Notes: a model not told the origin generated them from the letters alone. DNA of 64,000 bases from Siminovitchia terrae (GCF_003605405.2 NZ_QYTW02000008.1:94016-158015); one strand, 5' to 3'; counted from the stretch's first letter, positions 9,897-20,090 are shown. Numbers and translations: made by a program.

Positions 9897-11561
9897 CTAT
9901 TTCAGCATAGGAATTTTAACGCCTTTCTTCTTGGCTACTTCAATGGCTTTACCATATCCTGCATCTGCATGACGTACAACTCCCATTCCAGGATCTGATA
10001 CTAAAACCCTTTCGATCCTTTCAGCTGCCTGTTTTGTTCCATCAGCCACCAAAACTTGTCCGGCATGGATGGAGTACCCCATTCCAACTCCACCTCCATG
10101 GTGGACACTTACCCAGCTTGCTCCGCCGCAAGTATTGATAAGTGCGTTTAGGATTGGCCAATCAGCAACTGCATCACTTCCGTCTCTCATCGCTTCGGTT
10201 TCACGGTTTGGAGATGCAACGGATCCACAATCAAGATGGTCTCTTCCAAACACAACCGGTGCCTTTAATTCCCCGCTTGCCACCATCTCGTTTACTTTTA
10301 GGGCAAAGCGGTGACGATCTCCATATCCAAGCCAGCATATTCTTGCCGGTAAACCTTGCCACTTGACCATTTTTTGGGCCATATCAATCCAGTTGACCAA
10401 AGATTCATCTTCTTTAAACATCTGTTTAGCCAATTCATCTGTTTTATATATGTCCTCAGGGTCCCCGGACAAGGCTGCCCATCGGAAAGGTCCTTTCCCT
10501 TCACAGAACAAGGGGCGAATGTATGCTGGTACAAAACCGGGGAAATCAAATGCATTTTCAACACCCATCTTCTGAGCATTTGCCCGAATATTGTTGCCAT
10601 AATCAAATGTTTCGGCTCCGGCTTTTTGGAAGCCAAGCATCGCTTCTACATGTACTGCCATGGATTCCATGGATTTTTGCTCGTATGCTTTTGAATCTCG
10701 TGTCCGTAATTCAAGCGCTTCATCATAAGACATGCCGTGAGGTACGTAACCGTTAATTGGGTCATGGGCACTCGTCTGGTCTGTGACAATATCCGGAATG
10801 ATGCCTCTTTCAAGGAGTTCTGGATAAACATCCGCACAGTTCCCTACTAGCCCGATGGAAGCCGGCTCACCTTTTTCAGTAAACTTCTTAACCATTTTAA
10901 GCGCCTCATCCAAATTTTCTGCAAAATAGTCGCAGTATCCTTCTCTAATCTTTCTTTCAATACGTAGGCGATCTACTTCAACGACAAGAATAACCCCTTT
11001 TGCCATTTTTCCTGCCAATGGCTGGGCACCGCTCATTCCTCCCATACCGCCAGTTAGAATAAATCTTCCTGTTAAATCAGGAGTTCTAAATGCTTTTTTA
11101 GCTGCTTCTACAAAACTCAAATAGGTTCCTTGTAAGATTCCTTGGGCACCAATATAAATCCAGCTGCCTGCTGTCATCTGTCCATACATCATGAGTCCTT
11201 TATCCTCCAAGTCATAGAAGTGATCCCAGTTTGCCCAAGCAGGGACCAGATTGGAGTTGGCAATCAATACTCTCGGAGCCGTTTCATGTGTTCGAAATAC
11301 ACCTACTGGCTTTCCGGATTGTACAAGCAGTGTTTCATCGTTCTCAAGGTTTTTTAGAGATTCAACAATTGCCTCGTAACACTCCCAATTCCTTGCCGCT
11401 TTTCCAATTCCACCATAGACAACAAGCTCATCAGGTTTTTCTGCCACTTCCGGATCCAGATTGTTCATTAGCATACGAAGCGCTGCTTCCTGCTCCCACC
11501 CTTTACATATAAGCTCGTTTCCGCGGGCTGCTCTGATAACCCTCTTCGTTTGGTTTGTCAT
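9897..11561 (-). CDS. hutU: Urocanate hydratase (urocanase)
   Basis: Converts urocanate to 4-imidazolone-5-propanoate with tightly bound NAD as electrophile; cytoplasmic. It has 554 residues, normal for HutU. The classical motifs are intact: [10 protein letters not shown] (NAD loop, ~171), RWAALSGDP (~360), ARICW with Cys409, [12 protein letters not shown] (440-451) and HHGGGVGMG (487-). The ATG at 11561 follows GAGGAGG. It lies between the acyl-CoA dehydrogenase and the urocanase paralogue, so a canonical hut step is embedded in an acyl-CoA oxidation operon. Confidence 0.96.
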   Translation of the reverse strand: MTNQTKRVIRAARGNELICKGWEQEAALRMLMNNLDPEVAEKPDELVVYGGIGKAARNWECYEAIVESLKNLENDETLLVQSGKPVGVFRTHETAPRVLIANSNLVPAWANWDHFYDLEDKGLMMYGQMTAGSWIYIGAQGILQGTYLSFVEAAKKAFRTPDLTGRFILTGGMGGMSGAQPLAGKMAKGVILVVEVDRLRIERKIREGYCDYFAENLDEALKMVKKFTEKGEPASIGLVGNCADVYPELLERGIIPDIVTDQTSAHDPINGYVPHGMSYDEALELRTRDSKAYEQKSMESMAVHVEAMLGFQKAGAETFDYGNNIRANAQKMGVENAFDFPGFVPAYIRPLFCEGKGPFRWAALSGDPEDIYKTDELAKQMFKEDESLVNWIDMAQKMVKWQGLPARICWLGYGDRHRFALKVNEMVASGELKAPVVFGRDHLDCGSVASPNRETEAMRDGSDAVADWPILNALINTCGGASWVSVHHGGGVGMGYSIHAGQVLVADGTKQAAERIERVLVSDPGMGVVRHADAGYGKAIEVAKKKGVKIPMLK

Positions 11562-11620
11562 GATAAAGTTCCTCCTCTATTTTTTGATTATGTTTTTTTG
11601 TTTATCAACACTTTCTTGCG

Positions 11621-12763
11621 TTACTTTCCAAGCAAATGATGAGAAACAACCATTTTTTGTACTTGGGATGTTCCTTCGAAAATTTCCAATATACGCTGAT
11701 CCCGGTAGAGACGCTCAATGGTATATTCCTTCATGTACCCATAGCCTCCATGGATCTGAACTGCTTTATGGACAATACGGTTAGATGCCTCGGAGGTAAA
11801 TAATTTCGCAATTGAAGCTTCTTTCGACAGACGATATCCTTCCTTGTCTTTCAGGCTGGCCGCATAGTATGTATACAGACGCCCTATTTCAATGTCTGCT
11901 TCCATTTCAGCCAGCATCCATTGGATTCCCTGATATTTTGAAATAGGCTGATCAAACGCAATCCTTTCTTTTGAATAGGAAACGGCTTCATCCAATGCAG
12001 CTTGGGATAAACCGACAGCCATAGCGGCAATACCGATTCTTCCGCGGTCCACTACTTGCATCGCAAGCTTGAATCCGTCACCTTCTTCTCCGACAATATT
12101 TTCTTTTGGGATCCGGCATTGATCAAAAATAACCTCGTCGGTTCTGGCCCCTCGAATCCCCATCTTGTTATCCCCGGCTCCAAAGCTTAACCCGGGTGTA
12201 TCTTTTTCAACAACAAAAGCGCTAATTCCCCTTGCTCCCAAAGCTGTATCCGTTTTGGCATACACAATGTATGTGTCTGCATACCCGGCGTTTGTTATAA
12301 ATATTTTCGTACCATTGAGGACATACTCATCACCCTCTAAGCGAGCCGTAGTTTTCATAGATGATACATCTGTTCCTCCGCCAGGCTCAGTCAGGCAAAA
12401 GGCAAATAAGTGCTCTCCCGTAAATCCTGGAACTAAATATTTTTGCTTCATCTCTTCACTTGCACCTAGATATAAACTATCTGTTCCTAAATAATGGGCG
12501 GTTAAAATGGAACCGGTTGCAGCACATGCAGCAGTAATTTCTTCAACCGCAATTGCTTCGGAAATAGAGCCAGCTCCAACTCCTCCATATCCTTCTGGAT
12601 AGGCAATCCCCATTAATCCTAGTTCTGCTAATTGTTTGATCGTTTCAGTAGGGAAACGGTTGTTTTCATCCAGTTCCGCTGCCTTTGGAGCTAAGACTTC
12701 CCTACTGAAATCGCTTACCATTTTCCTTATGCTCTGTTCTTCTTCTGTTAAACAAAAATCCAT
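11621..12763 (-). CDS. Acyl-CoA dehydrogenase
   Basis: A FAD-dependent alpha,beta-dehydrogenase of short-chain type (380 residues) that passes electrons to ETF. Family signatures: FCLTEPGGGTDVSS (FAD/substrate loop), MGIRGARTDEVIFD, and the C-terminal HGGYGYMKEY and EIFEGTSQVQ, where E363 is in the position of the catalytic base. The start ATG follows GAGGG. The next gene upstream, a CoA-transferase, ends 16 bases away. The substrate cannot be read from sequence; the operon suggests an imidazolyl-propionyl-CoA type substrate (inference), with a generic short-chain acyl-CoA as alternative. Confidence 0.92.
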   Translation of the reverse strand: MDFCLTEEEQSIRKMVSDFSREVLAPKAAELDENNRFPTETIKQLAELGLMGIAYPEGYGGVGAGSISEAIAVEEITAACAATGSILTAHYLGTDSLYLGASEEMKQKYLVPGFTGEHLFAFCLTEPGGGTDVSSMKTTARLEGDEYVLNGTKIFITNAGYADTYIVYAKTDTALGARGISAFVVEKDTPGLSFGAGDNKMGIRGARTDEVIFDQCRIPKENIVGEEGDGFKLAMQVVDRGRIGIAAMAVGLSQAALDEAVSYSKERIAFDQPISKYQGIQWMLAEMEADIEIGRLYTYYAASLKDKEGYRLSKEASIAKLFTSEASNRIVHKAVQIHGGYGYMKEYTIERLYRDQRILEIFEGTSQVQKMVVSHHLLGK

Positions 12764-12779
12764 GTTTATCCCTCGCTTT

Positions 12780-13934
12780 TTAATCTATTCCTACTTTTAA
12801 CAATCTCTTTTTAATCTCATCATTGTGTTCACCCAGCAGAGGGGGAGCTTTGTCAATGGATGGAGGAGTTAGTGATAATTTCACTGGATTTCCTGGAACT
12901 TTCATTGGCCCTGCAATCGGATGATCTACTTCTACCAGCATTTCTCGTATTTTTGTATGCTCATCTTCCACAACGTCTTTAATGCTGTTGATTCGTGAAC
13001 ATGGAACTCCTGCTTCGTTCATTGAGTTTTCTGCTTCTTCCACCGTGTAAGAAGAGAGCCATTCTTCTATAATCTCTTTTAATTCTTTTTCATGTTCAGT
13101 TCTTAGGCTATCAGTTACGAATCTCGGATCATCAATCAGTTCAGGTCGCTCTACTACATGACAAAGCCGAGCAAAGAGTGGATCGTTTGCAATGGCGATG
13201 ACTATATAGCCATCTTTTGCTCCATAAATATCAAACGGTGTACTAATTGGATGCCGACTTCCAATTCTTGATGGAACAATCCGGTCCACAGTGTACCTTA
13301 GGACATTTGTTTCAAGCATAGCAAAGATGCTATCCATCATTGCTATATCCAAAAATTGACCCTCTCCGGTTCTCTCACGGTGATATAGAGCGACCATGGT
13401 TCCAAACGCGGCATATAACGCAGCACTCATATCCCCTAAAGAGGATCCTGTTCTGGTCGGTGGATTATCAGGATGACCGGTAATGCTAGTCATTCCTCCC
13501 ATAGCCTGAGCCACCAGATCATAGGCCGGGCGTTGACTGTACGGACCGAATTGGCCAAATCCAGAAATCGATGTATACACCAACTGAGGGTTTAACTCTT
13601 TTAATGTCTCATAATCCAGGCCTAGCTTTTTCATTACTCCAGGCCTAAAATTTTCCACAATTACATCTGTCTCTTTGACCAATTGAAGTAGTTGCTCTTT
13701 GTCCACTTCATCCTTCAAATTTAACTCGATGCTTTTTTTCCCACGATTCAAAAAACCAAAATAAGCGCTTTCATCATTTTGAAAAGGGCCAAAATGTCTT
13801 GTATCATCCCCTGATCCGGGTTTTTCAATCTTCAATACATCAGCACCCAGGTCTGCAAATAACATGGTACAGTATGGGCCAGCCAGTACTCTGCTGAAAT
13901 CTAATACTTTTATATTTTCCAATGGCCGTTTCAA
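12780..13934 (-). CDS. Class III (CaiB/BaiF) CoA-transferase
   Basis: Transfers CoA from a donor acyl-CoA to a carboxylic acid. It has 384 residues, normal for the family. Visible features: N-terminal DFSRVLAGPYCTMLFADLGADV, KIEKPGSGDDTRHFGP, and the catalytic Asp in SSLGDMSAALYA (D168, matching Asp169 of formyl-CoA transferase). The start ATG follows AAGGAGGAGG. It is the first gene of the minus-strand cluster, the expected place for substrate activation. Acceptor and donor are unknown. Carnitine, bile-acid or aromatic acid transferases are relatives, but the hut genes downstream point to an imidazole acid. Confidence 0.9.
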   Translation of the reverse strand: MKRPLENIKVLDFSRVLAGPYCTMLFADLGADVLKIEKPGSGDDTRHFGPFQNDESAYFGFLNRGKKSIELNLKDEVDKEQLLQLVKETDVIVENFRPGVMKKLGLDYETLKELNPQLVYTSISGFGQFGPYSQRPAYDLVAQAMGGMTSITGHPDNPPTRTGSSLGDMSAALYAAFGTMVALYHRERTGEGQFLDIAMMDSIFAMLETNVLRYTVDRIVPSRIGSRHPISTPFDIYGAKDGYIVIAIANDPLFARLCHVVERPELIDDPRFVTDSLRTEHEKELKEIIEEWLSSYTVEEAENSMNEAGVPCSRINSIKDVVEDEHTKIREMLVEVDHPIAGPMKVPGNPVKLSLTPPSIDKAPPLLGEHNDEIKKRLLKVGID

Positions 13935-14390
13935 TGAGTTTCCTCCTCCTTTTCCCCTGTATCCACATTATGGCAAGGGCATTATTTGTGAACCAGTCGT
14001 ATTTTCTATGAAATAGTGGATTATTCTTCGATTGGATATGTAAAAAATCAACCATCCACCTAAAAAACGACTTGATGGAATCTCTAACTCTAGTATAAAA
14101 AGAAATCTTTCAGAAAAAACAGGCTAATTTGCTTTGAAATAGTGCACTTTTTTAAGATTCAAACAAAAGAAACTGAACCTTTAATACACCGAAGTCCTAA
14201 ACGTAGAATATTCACTTATTTCGATAATTTATGAACTTACATTACACAATATCTATTTTTATACTTAATTAGAATATTAAAAATACATAGGCATCAAGTA
14301 AGAGGAAATTCAAAAATGATAGCGCTTTAAAATGGTTTTTCTTCGTCTTCCCTTCGATCACGGTCAATTTTTTTAAAAGGAGTTGTAAAT
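13935..14390. promoter_or_regulatory. Divergent control region between CoA-transferase and YjiH-like transporter
   Basis: An AT-rich 456-base intergenic region serving two divergent units. At 14317-14330 lies TGATAGCGCTTTAA, two mismatches from the palindromic cre TGAAAGCGCTTTCA, about 60 bases before the transporter start. This suggests CcpA control. No unambiguous sigma-A promoter could be assigned by eye. Confidence 0.5.
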
Positions 14391-15743
14391 ATGATAAATT
14401 CATCTATGAAAAGAGAGTTAGAGGTTCCACAAGATGCTCATCCAATTAAAACTGCTTCATCCCCAGCAAATAAATTTAAATTTTTCGGTTATAGCAGTAT
14501 CGGTATTTTTATGTTCTTTATTCCAATCTCCATTAACGGAAAATCATCTATTATGCTTGACCATATCGTTACCAGTATTTCAAGTATAAGCTCCAAAATG
14601 GTAACGATTTATGCCCTGCTGATATTACTTGCAGGTGCTTTATATCCATTTATTAATAAGTCTTGGAATCAAAATATCACAAATATCATATTTTCTATTT
14701 TAAAGTTATTGGGTCTTGTATTTGGTTCCATGATAGTTTTTAATATAGGCCCGGCTTGGTTGTTTGACCCCGACATGGGCCCATTCTTGATGGAAAAGTT
14801 AATTAAACCGGTGAGTCTCCTCGTTCCCATCGGTGCTGTTTTTCTTGCTTTATTAGTCAGTTACGGCCTCCTGGAATTTGTCGGAGTATTTATGCAGCCC
14901 GTTATGAGACCTATTTTCAAAACACCGGGACGATCAGCCGTCGACGCAGTAGCCTCGTTTGTCGGTAGCTACTCGATCGGTCTGTTAGTAACCAATAGAA
15001 TATTCAACGAAGGGAAGTATACAATTAGAGAAGCGGCTATCACTGCGACAGGATTTTCTACCGTTTCGGTCACTTTTATGGTTGTCATTGCCAATACATT
15101 AGACCTGATGCCTGTCTGGAATTTATATTTTTGGATCTCCCTCATTGTTACGTTTACCGTGACTGCCATTACGGTCAGAATTTGGCCTTTAAACAAAATG
15201 AGCAATGAGTATATAAATGGAGAAGGTCAGCCGGAACAACTTATAAAAAAGGATCGTCTGAAACATGCATGGAGAGATGCTATGAATACGGCTGACGCCA
15301 CTCCAGGACTATTGAAAAACATTTCTATTAATCTTAAAGATGGTCTTTTGATGACCATGAGCATCTTACCTAATATTATGTCTGTTGGTCTGCTCGGTCT
15401 CGTATTAGCTACGTACACACCTTTATTTGATTGGGTTGGTTATATTTTCTATCCTATCACATGGGGCTTGCAACTCCCTGAACCGTTAATTACAGCGAAA
15501 GCAGCCGCCATATCCATTTCGGAGATCTTTTTACCTGCACTGCTTGTTGTAGAAACACAATTGATCACAAAATTTATTGTTGCTGTTTTATCTGTTTCAT
15601 CCATTTTATTTTTTTCAGCCATCATCCCATGTATCTTGGCCACGGATATACCCATCAGCGTACCGAAATTAGTAGTTATTTGGTTTGAACGAGTAGTATT
15701 GACATTACTAATCATTACTCCGATCGCCTTTTTATTATTTTAG
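14391..15743 (+). CDS. YjiH-family membrane transporter (nucleoside-recognition/Gate domain)
   Basis: A polytopic membrane protein (450 residues, about ten hydrophobic segments) of the YjiH/Gate-domain family. It has a soluble N-terminus of ~30 residues and a hydrophilic central loop near residues 275-310. The ATG at 14391 follows AAAAGGAG. It is divergent from the imidazole/acyl-CoA cluster and preceded by a cre-like site, so uptake of the cluster's substrate is plausible. Direct evidence for substrate is lacking; family members are poorly characterised. Confidence 0.75.
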   Translation: MINSSMKRELEVPQDAHPIKTASSPANKFKFFGYSSIGIFMFFIPISINGKSSIMLDHIVTSISSISSKMVTIYALLILLAGALYPFINKSWNQNITNIIFSILKLLGLVFGSMIVFNIGPAWLFDPDMGPFLMEKLIKPVSLLVPIGAVFLALLVSYGLLEFVGVFMQPVMRPIFKTPGRSAVDAVASFVGSYSIGLLVTNRIFNEGKYTIREAAITATGFSTVSVTFMVVIANTLDLMPVWNLYFWISLIVTFTVTAITVRIWPLNKMSNEYINGEGQPEQLIKKDRLKHAWRDAMNTADATPGLLKNISINLKDGLLMTMSILPNIMSVGLLGLVLATYTPLFDWVGYIFYPITWGLQLPEPLITAKAAAISISEIFLPALLVVETQLITKFIVAVLSVSSILFFSAIIPCILATDIPISVPKLVVIWFERVVLTLLIITPIAFLLF

Positions 15744-15820
15744 TGATCCTTGCCAAACTATCAAATAGAAGACTACTAATTAAATAAGAACCTCTTTTTT
15801 CTGGATTTCTAGAATTCCCT

Positions 15821-15861
15821 AAAATCTGGTGGAGAGTAACAGCCCTTTCCACCGGATTTTT
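15821..15861 (+). terminator. Terminator of the YjiH-like gene
   Basis: A strong stem (AAAATC-T-GGTGGA with TCCACC-G-GATTTT, one G-T pair) around a 14-base loop, followed by T residues, 78 bases after the stop codon at 15743. Confidence 0.8.
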
Positions 15862-15902
15862 CATTCTATACTCTAAAGGTGAATCCCCCCTTTCATTTCC
15901 AA

Positions 15903-16096
15903 ATCAAATGCGCCTTGGCGTATTTGCGCCCAGATTTTTTCGAGCTCTGCTCGATAAATTTCCTCTGAAAATCTGAGGCATCCGCCGGAAGCTTTAACTT
16001 TATTCAGCCGGGGTTTAAACCTCCACTGAATGAATACCAATATGCAGTCATCTCACCACTTACTGAAGTGGGAGACTTCTGCTGAATGAAGTTAAA
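15903..16096 (+). repeat. PATE-like structured repeat, copy 2
   Basis: Same element as at 2393-2587, same orientation. It starts ATCAAATGCGCC and ends GAAGTTAAA, with the bulged end hairpin present. The internal hairpin reads TTTTCGAG/CTCGATAA with small changes. It lies in a gene-free stretch between the transporter terminator and the sensor kinase. Confidence 0.8.
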
Positions 16097-16843
16097 CTAG
16101 TTTTTTTGGTGGTGAAGTTGGTGGAGTATTAGGGAAAAAGGAAGCTATCTTTTCCTAGACGCTTTCCTATTGTAACTACTATACTAAGCTACTTGATGGT
16201 TACACTTAGAACAACTATTCCTAAATTATTACGTAGCCAGTTTAAATACATATATAGAAGACAAATGGTTTATTTAAAGAATGGTGATAAAAAGAAAGGC
16301 GATTAAATGAGTGATAAAATGTATGAAGTGAATATATTCATCGAAGCTATTACATTTTCATGAGTCTATATAAGGTGAACGAAAGATTTGCGGTTTATTC
16401 TGGACAGTATCCTGCGAACTTCGGACGGTATTTTCATATTCTATATAGTTTGAACGGAAAATCTTTGATTGATTAAGGAACTGAATCTAAGCTTGTGTAA
16501 CAGTTACATGAGAAACTTTAATTCAACTTATATAGTATCGAAAACTGGGCCAATTAACCATGATTGCCCATTTTTGAATGACGTTCGCATCTAATAGATG
16601 AACGTGTTCCTGAATGAGTTTTTTATGCTAAAATTAGACGATAGAAATCCGTTATAATTAAGAATTTAGAGTGGACTTCCACACCTTAATAATAACGTTT
16701 TTCGTATTATTGTTAATGAAAATTAAGTCGTTTTTCATTAATAATCCACATAAATTAATTAAATTTTCCAAAGTCTTTAAATGAATAGCTAGAGAGTCTA
16801 TACCCTCATTTCAAACTGTTAAATAAAGGAATCTTTGTAAGTT
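16097..16843. other. AT-rich intergenic stretch before the hybrid kinase
   Basis: No gene seen. Two adjacent AT-rich inverted repeats at about 16685-16745 (AATAATAACG / CGTATTATT, and TTAATGAAAA / TTTTTCATTAA) lie 100-160 bases before the kinase start. They could be operator or mRNA structures. An 18-codon ORF at 16308 has weak support. Confidence 0.3.
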
Positions 16844-19800
16844 ATGTCGAAATTTCTTGGTATGATGCGTATTAAAAAGAAAAGCTCACTACAATATTTA
16901 CTTATTTTTATATCGATTCTTATCATTCTCTTATCCTTGCGTTTTGCATGGTCCAATCTGTTCTATACATCGAAGCAGCCTCAAGTCATTAATGGGGTAA
17001 TGGACCTGCGTGGCATTGATTTGGAAAACTCCCCTTCCTTCTATTTGGACGGTGAATGGGAGTTTTACCCTGGAGCATTTATTTCTGGAGAGGATATCCA
17101 ATCGAAACATTATACTTCCCGTAAAATTCATGTTCCTGGAGACTGGGGAAAAACGTTGAATGGTCACTCCAATTCTTCATACGGGTACGGGACGTACCGT
17201 TTGCGCATTCTAATTGATCCAGTTGTTGCCCCCCTTGGGTTCTGGTTTCAACAATTAGAAGCCTCATCCCGAGTCGAATTAAACGGACAAGTTGAGAGCA
17301 ACATTGGCAAGCCTGCAAAGAAAGTGAGTGAATATATACCAAGTAATATCTCTTATACTGCGACTTATACGCAGGTAGGCACAGAAGAAATCGAGCTGAT
17401 GATCCAAGTATCCAATTTCGACAATCCTTTTAATGGGGGTATCTTAAGTTCCATCCGTTTTGGCTCTCAGGCTTCGATTGATTACGTGCGTTGGTATTCC
17501 ATCGGCTTTCAGCTCACTACATTTCTTATTCTAATGCTTCACGGCTTATATGCTTGTATTCTTTATTTTTTTAATCGGAATGAACGAGCATTGTTCATGG
17601 TATTTCTACTCATGTTGACAACTGGAATAGCTATTATGGTCGGTCATGACAACATCCTTTTACTCTGGCTGCCCTTAAATTACTCGTGGGCACTTAAAAT
17701 CAAACTGCTCTCTCTTCTATGGGGGATCCTTTTAACTCTTCTTATTTTCAGAAGGTTTGCATCGGTTTCGCAGCAAAATAGATGGATAAGGATATACATC
17801 TATTCGTTAATCGGACTTACAGGATTTTTATTCGTCTCACCTGCTTCTTGGGTAAATGGAATATTCCATTACAACATTTTTAATATATTTTATGGAATTC
17901 CACTTGCTTGGTTTATTTATACAATAGGAACGATGATTTTTAAGAATCAAACATCTAAGGATATTATATTTTTACTCTTATCCGCAGCAGGCATCCTATC
18001 TAACTTAATTTGGAGCCTATTGGATCACCATATGAATATCACCACGGTTTATTATCCAATTGATATTATTGTGGCTATTACAGGGTTTTCATCGTATTGG
18101 TTCAAACAATACTTTCGCAAAGCAAATGAGAATGCTGAGCTGACTGAAAAATTACAGAGATCCAACAAGCTAAAGGACCAGTTCCTTGCTAATACATCGC
18201 ATGAACTGAGAACGCCGCTGCATGGTATTATGAACATTGCACAAACCATTGTTACAAAGGAAAAAAGCAGGATGGACACAAGTAGCGTTAAGGATATGGA
18301 GTTACTTGTTTCGGTAAGTAGCCGCATGTCTTATATGCTGGATGACCTTCTAGATGCTGCACGTCTTCGGGAACATCGCATTGTACTGCAACAAGCTCCT
18401 TTGCAAATTCAATCTATCGTTCCTGGTGTTATAGCTATGTTGGAATATATGGCTAAAGATAAGTCAGTCCAGCTAAATGTAAATATTTCTGGTTCAATGC
18501 CCGCAGTTCTAGCAGATGAGAAAAGATTGGTACAAATTTTGTATAACTTATTGCATAACGCCCTCAAGTTTACAGAAAAAGGAACAATCTCTATTTCCGC
18601 CGAGATAAGAAATGGACATGCAATGATACAAATCTCTGATACAGGTGTAGGCATGGATGAGGAGACTTTGAAAAAGTTATTTCTTCCTTATGAACAAGGA
18701 GCATATGGCATTAATGATGGTAGAGGGATTGGCCTGGGCTTAAGCATTAGCAAGCAATTGGTAGAATTGCATGGCGGTACTTTAACTGTTAGCTCAACAC
18801 TTGGTAAAGGATCCGTTTTCAGTTTTGATCTTCCGTTAGCGGAAGTGTCGGACATATCGAACACTATGTCATCAAAACAAACGAAGCAACCTTATTCAAT
18901 AGAAGATTGGCCTGAGGATGAGTCTCCCGGGTTCCTCTTCTCTGACACAGCCATCAATGAACTAGCCGTTACTGAAGCTATACCGCCATTATTAGTTAAC
19001 AGTAAAGTGAACATTCTTGTAGTGGATGATGATCCCATTAATTTGAAAGTGCTTGTAAGCATCCTTTCTACAGATTCGTACCATATCACCACGGTTCACT
19101 CACCCCACGAAGTACTGGAGTTACTAGATACAAAGCAGTGGGACCTGGTGATTGCTGATGTCATGATGCCGCACATGTCCGGATACGAATTAACAAATAG
19201 AATAAGGGAGCGATACTCCTTATCCGAACTTCCGATTTTACTGTTGACTGCTAGAAGTCAAGTTACCGATATCTATACTGGATTTTCTTCAGGAGCAAAC
19301 GACTATGTTACCAAGCCTGTAGACGCTCTGGAACTAAGGTTCCGAATCAGATACTTAATTACGCTAAAGCAATCCATAAATGAGCGGCTACGGATGGAAG
19401 CTGCCTATTTACAAGCCCAGATTCACCCCCATTTTCTGTTTAACACTCTTAATTCCCTTATGGCACTCAGCGATATTGATCCAGAGAGGATGAGAGATCT
19501 TGGAGATGCCTTCGCATCCTATTTGCGGATTAGTTTTAACTTCCTCAACACAGGGGAATTGGTTGAGCTTGAGCATGAATTAAAGCTTTCCGAAGCATAT
19601 CTGTATATTGAAAAGGAACGTTTCGGCAATAGATTGTCTATTGTATGGGAGGTCGAGCCCGATATAACCTTGCGTCTTCCGCCCCTTTCCATACAGCCTT
19701 TGATTGAAAATGCTGTTAAACATGGACTCCTCAGCCAAATTCAAGGGGGAACGCTCCATATTCGAATTGCTCGATGTCAGGAAAATTTTACGCTAATTGA

Positions 19801-19999
19801 AGTAAAAGATGATGGCATAGGAATGGAACAAGAAAAGGTTAGTCAACTGTTAAACCCATCCATAAAGGGAACTAGTGGGATTGGACTTTCCAATACGAAC
19901 AGACGTCTAACACAATTATACGGCAGTGGCTTGTCGATTATAAGCAAGCCCCATGAAGGAACGACTGTATCCTTTATGATTCCAAATTCACATAGTTAG
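16844..19999 (+). CDS. Hybrid sensor kinase: 7TMR-DISM, HisKA-HATPase, receiver, second PF06580-type kinase module
   Basis: A large membrane sensor (1051 residues). Order: N-terminal TM helix (~20-40); extracytoplasmic jelly-roll-like ligand domain (~50-210, WEFYPG near the start); seven-TM DISM block (~215-420); HisKA with NTSHELRTPLHG (His453); HATPase (NALKFTEKG, GRGIGLGLSISKQL); receiver (VVDDDP, phospho-Asp772 in IADVMMP, Lys in TKPVD); then a LytS/YesM-type module with QIHPHFLFNTLNS (His863) and a second HATPase (PLIENAVKHG, GTSGIGLSNTNRRL). Two distinct kinase families in one chain allow a relay with two outputs. PF06580 kinases usually pair with YesN-type regulators, and one is orphaned at 6.5-8.2 kb. 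The Shine-Dalgarno sequence is weak. Confidence 0.88.
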   Translation: MSKFLGMMRIKKKSSLQYLLIFISILIILLSLRFAWSNLFYTSKQPQVINGVMDLRGIDLENSPSFYLDGEWEFYPGAFISGEDIQSKHYTSRKIHVPGDWGKTLNGHSNSSYGYGTYRLRILIDPVVAPLGFWFQQLEASSRVELNGQVESNIGKPAKKVSEYIPSNISYTATYTQVGTEEIELMIQVSNFDNPFNGGILSSIRFGSQASIDYVRWYSIGFQLTTFLILMLHGLYACILYFFNRNERALFMVFLLMLTTGIAIMVGHDNILLLWLPLNYSWALKIKLLSLLWGILLTLLIFRRFASVSQQNRWIRIYIYSLIGLTGFLFVSPASWVNGIFHYNIFNIFYGIPLAWFIYTIGTMIFKNQTSKDIIFLLLSAAGILSNLIWSLLDHHMNITTVYYPIDIIVAITGFSSYWFKQYFRKANENAELTEKLQRSNKLKDQFLANTSHELRTPLHGIMNIAQTIVTKEKSRMDTSSVKDMELLVSVSSRMSYMLDDLLDAARLREHRIVLQQAPLQIQSIVPGVIAMLEYMAKDKSVQLNVNISGSMPAVLADEKRLVQILYNLLHNALKFTEKGTISISAEIRNGHAMIQISDTGVGMDEETLKKLFLPYEQGAYGINDGRGIGLGLSISKQLVELHGGTLTVSSTLGKGSVFSFDLPLAEVSDISNTMSSKQTKQPYSIEDWPEDESPGFLFSDTAINELAVTEAIPPLLVNSKVNILVVDDDPINLKVLVSILSTDSYHITTVHSPHEVLELLDTKQWDLVIADVMMPHMSGYELTNRIRERYSLSELPILLLTARSQVTDIYTGFSSGANDYVTKPVDALELRFRIRYLITLKQSINERLRMEAAYLQAQIHPHFLFNTLNSLMALSDIDPERMRDLGDAFASYLRISFNFLNTGELVELEHELKLSEAYLYIEKERFGNRLSIVWEVEPDITLRLPPLSIQPLIENAVKHGLLSQIQGGTLHIRIARCQENFTLIEVKDDGIGMEQEKVSQLLNPSIKGTSGIGLSNTNRRLTQLYGSGLSIISKPHEGTTVSFMIPNSHS

Positions 20000-20009
20000 T
20001 GCTTAAAAT

Positions 20010-20051
20010 AGGCTTGGCAAACATTTTTTAAGTAGATTTGCCAAGCCTTTA
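20010..20051 (+). terminator. Terminator after the hybrid kinase
   Basis: A 12-bp perfect stem (AGGCTTGGCAAA / TTTGCCAAGCCT) followed by TT, just 10 bases after the kinase stop. Confidence 0.8.
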
Positions 20052-20090
20052 TGTTCGCGGCGACTCCTTGAAAAATATTGCTTACTCCCA

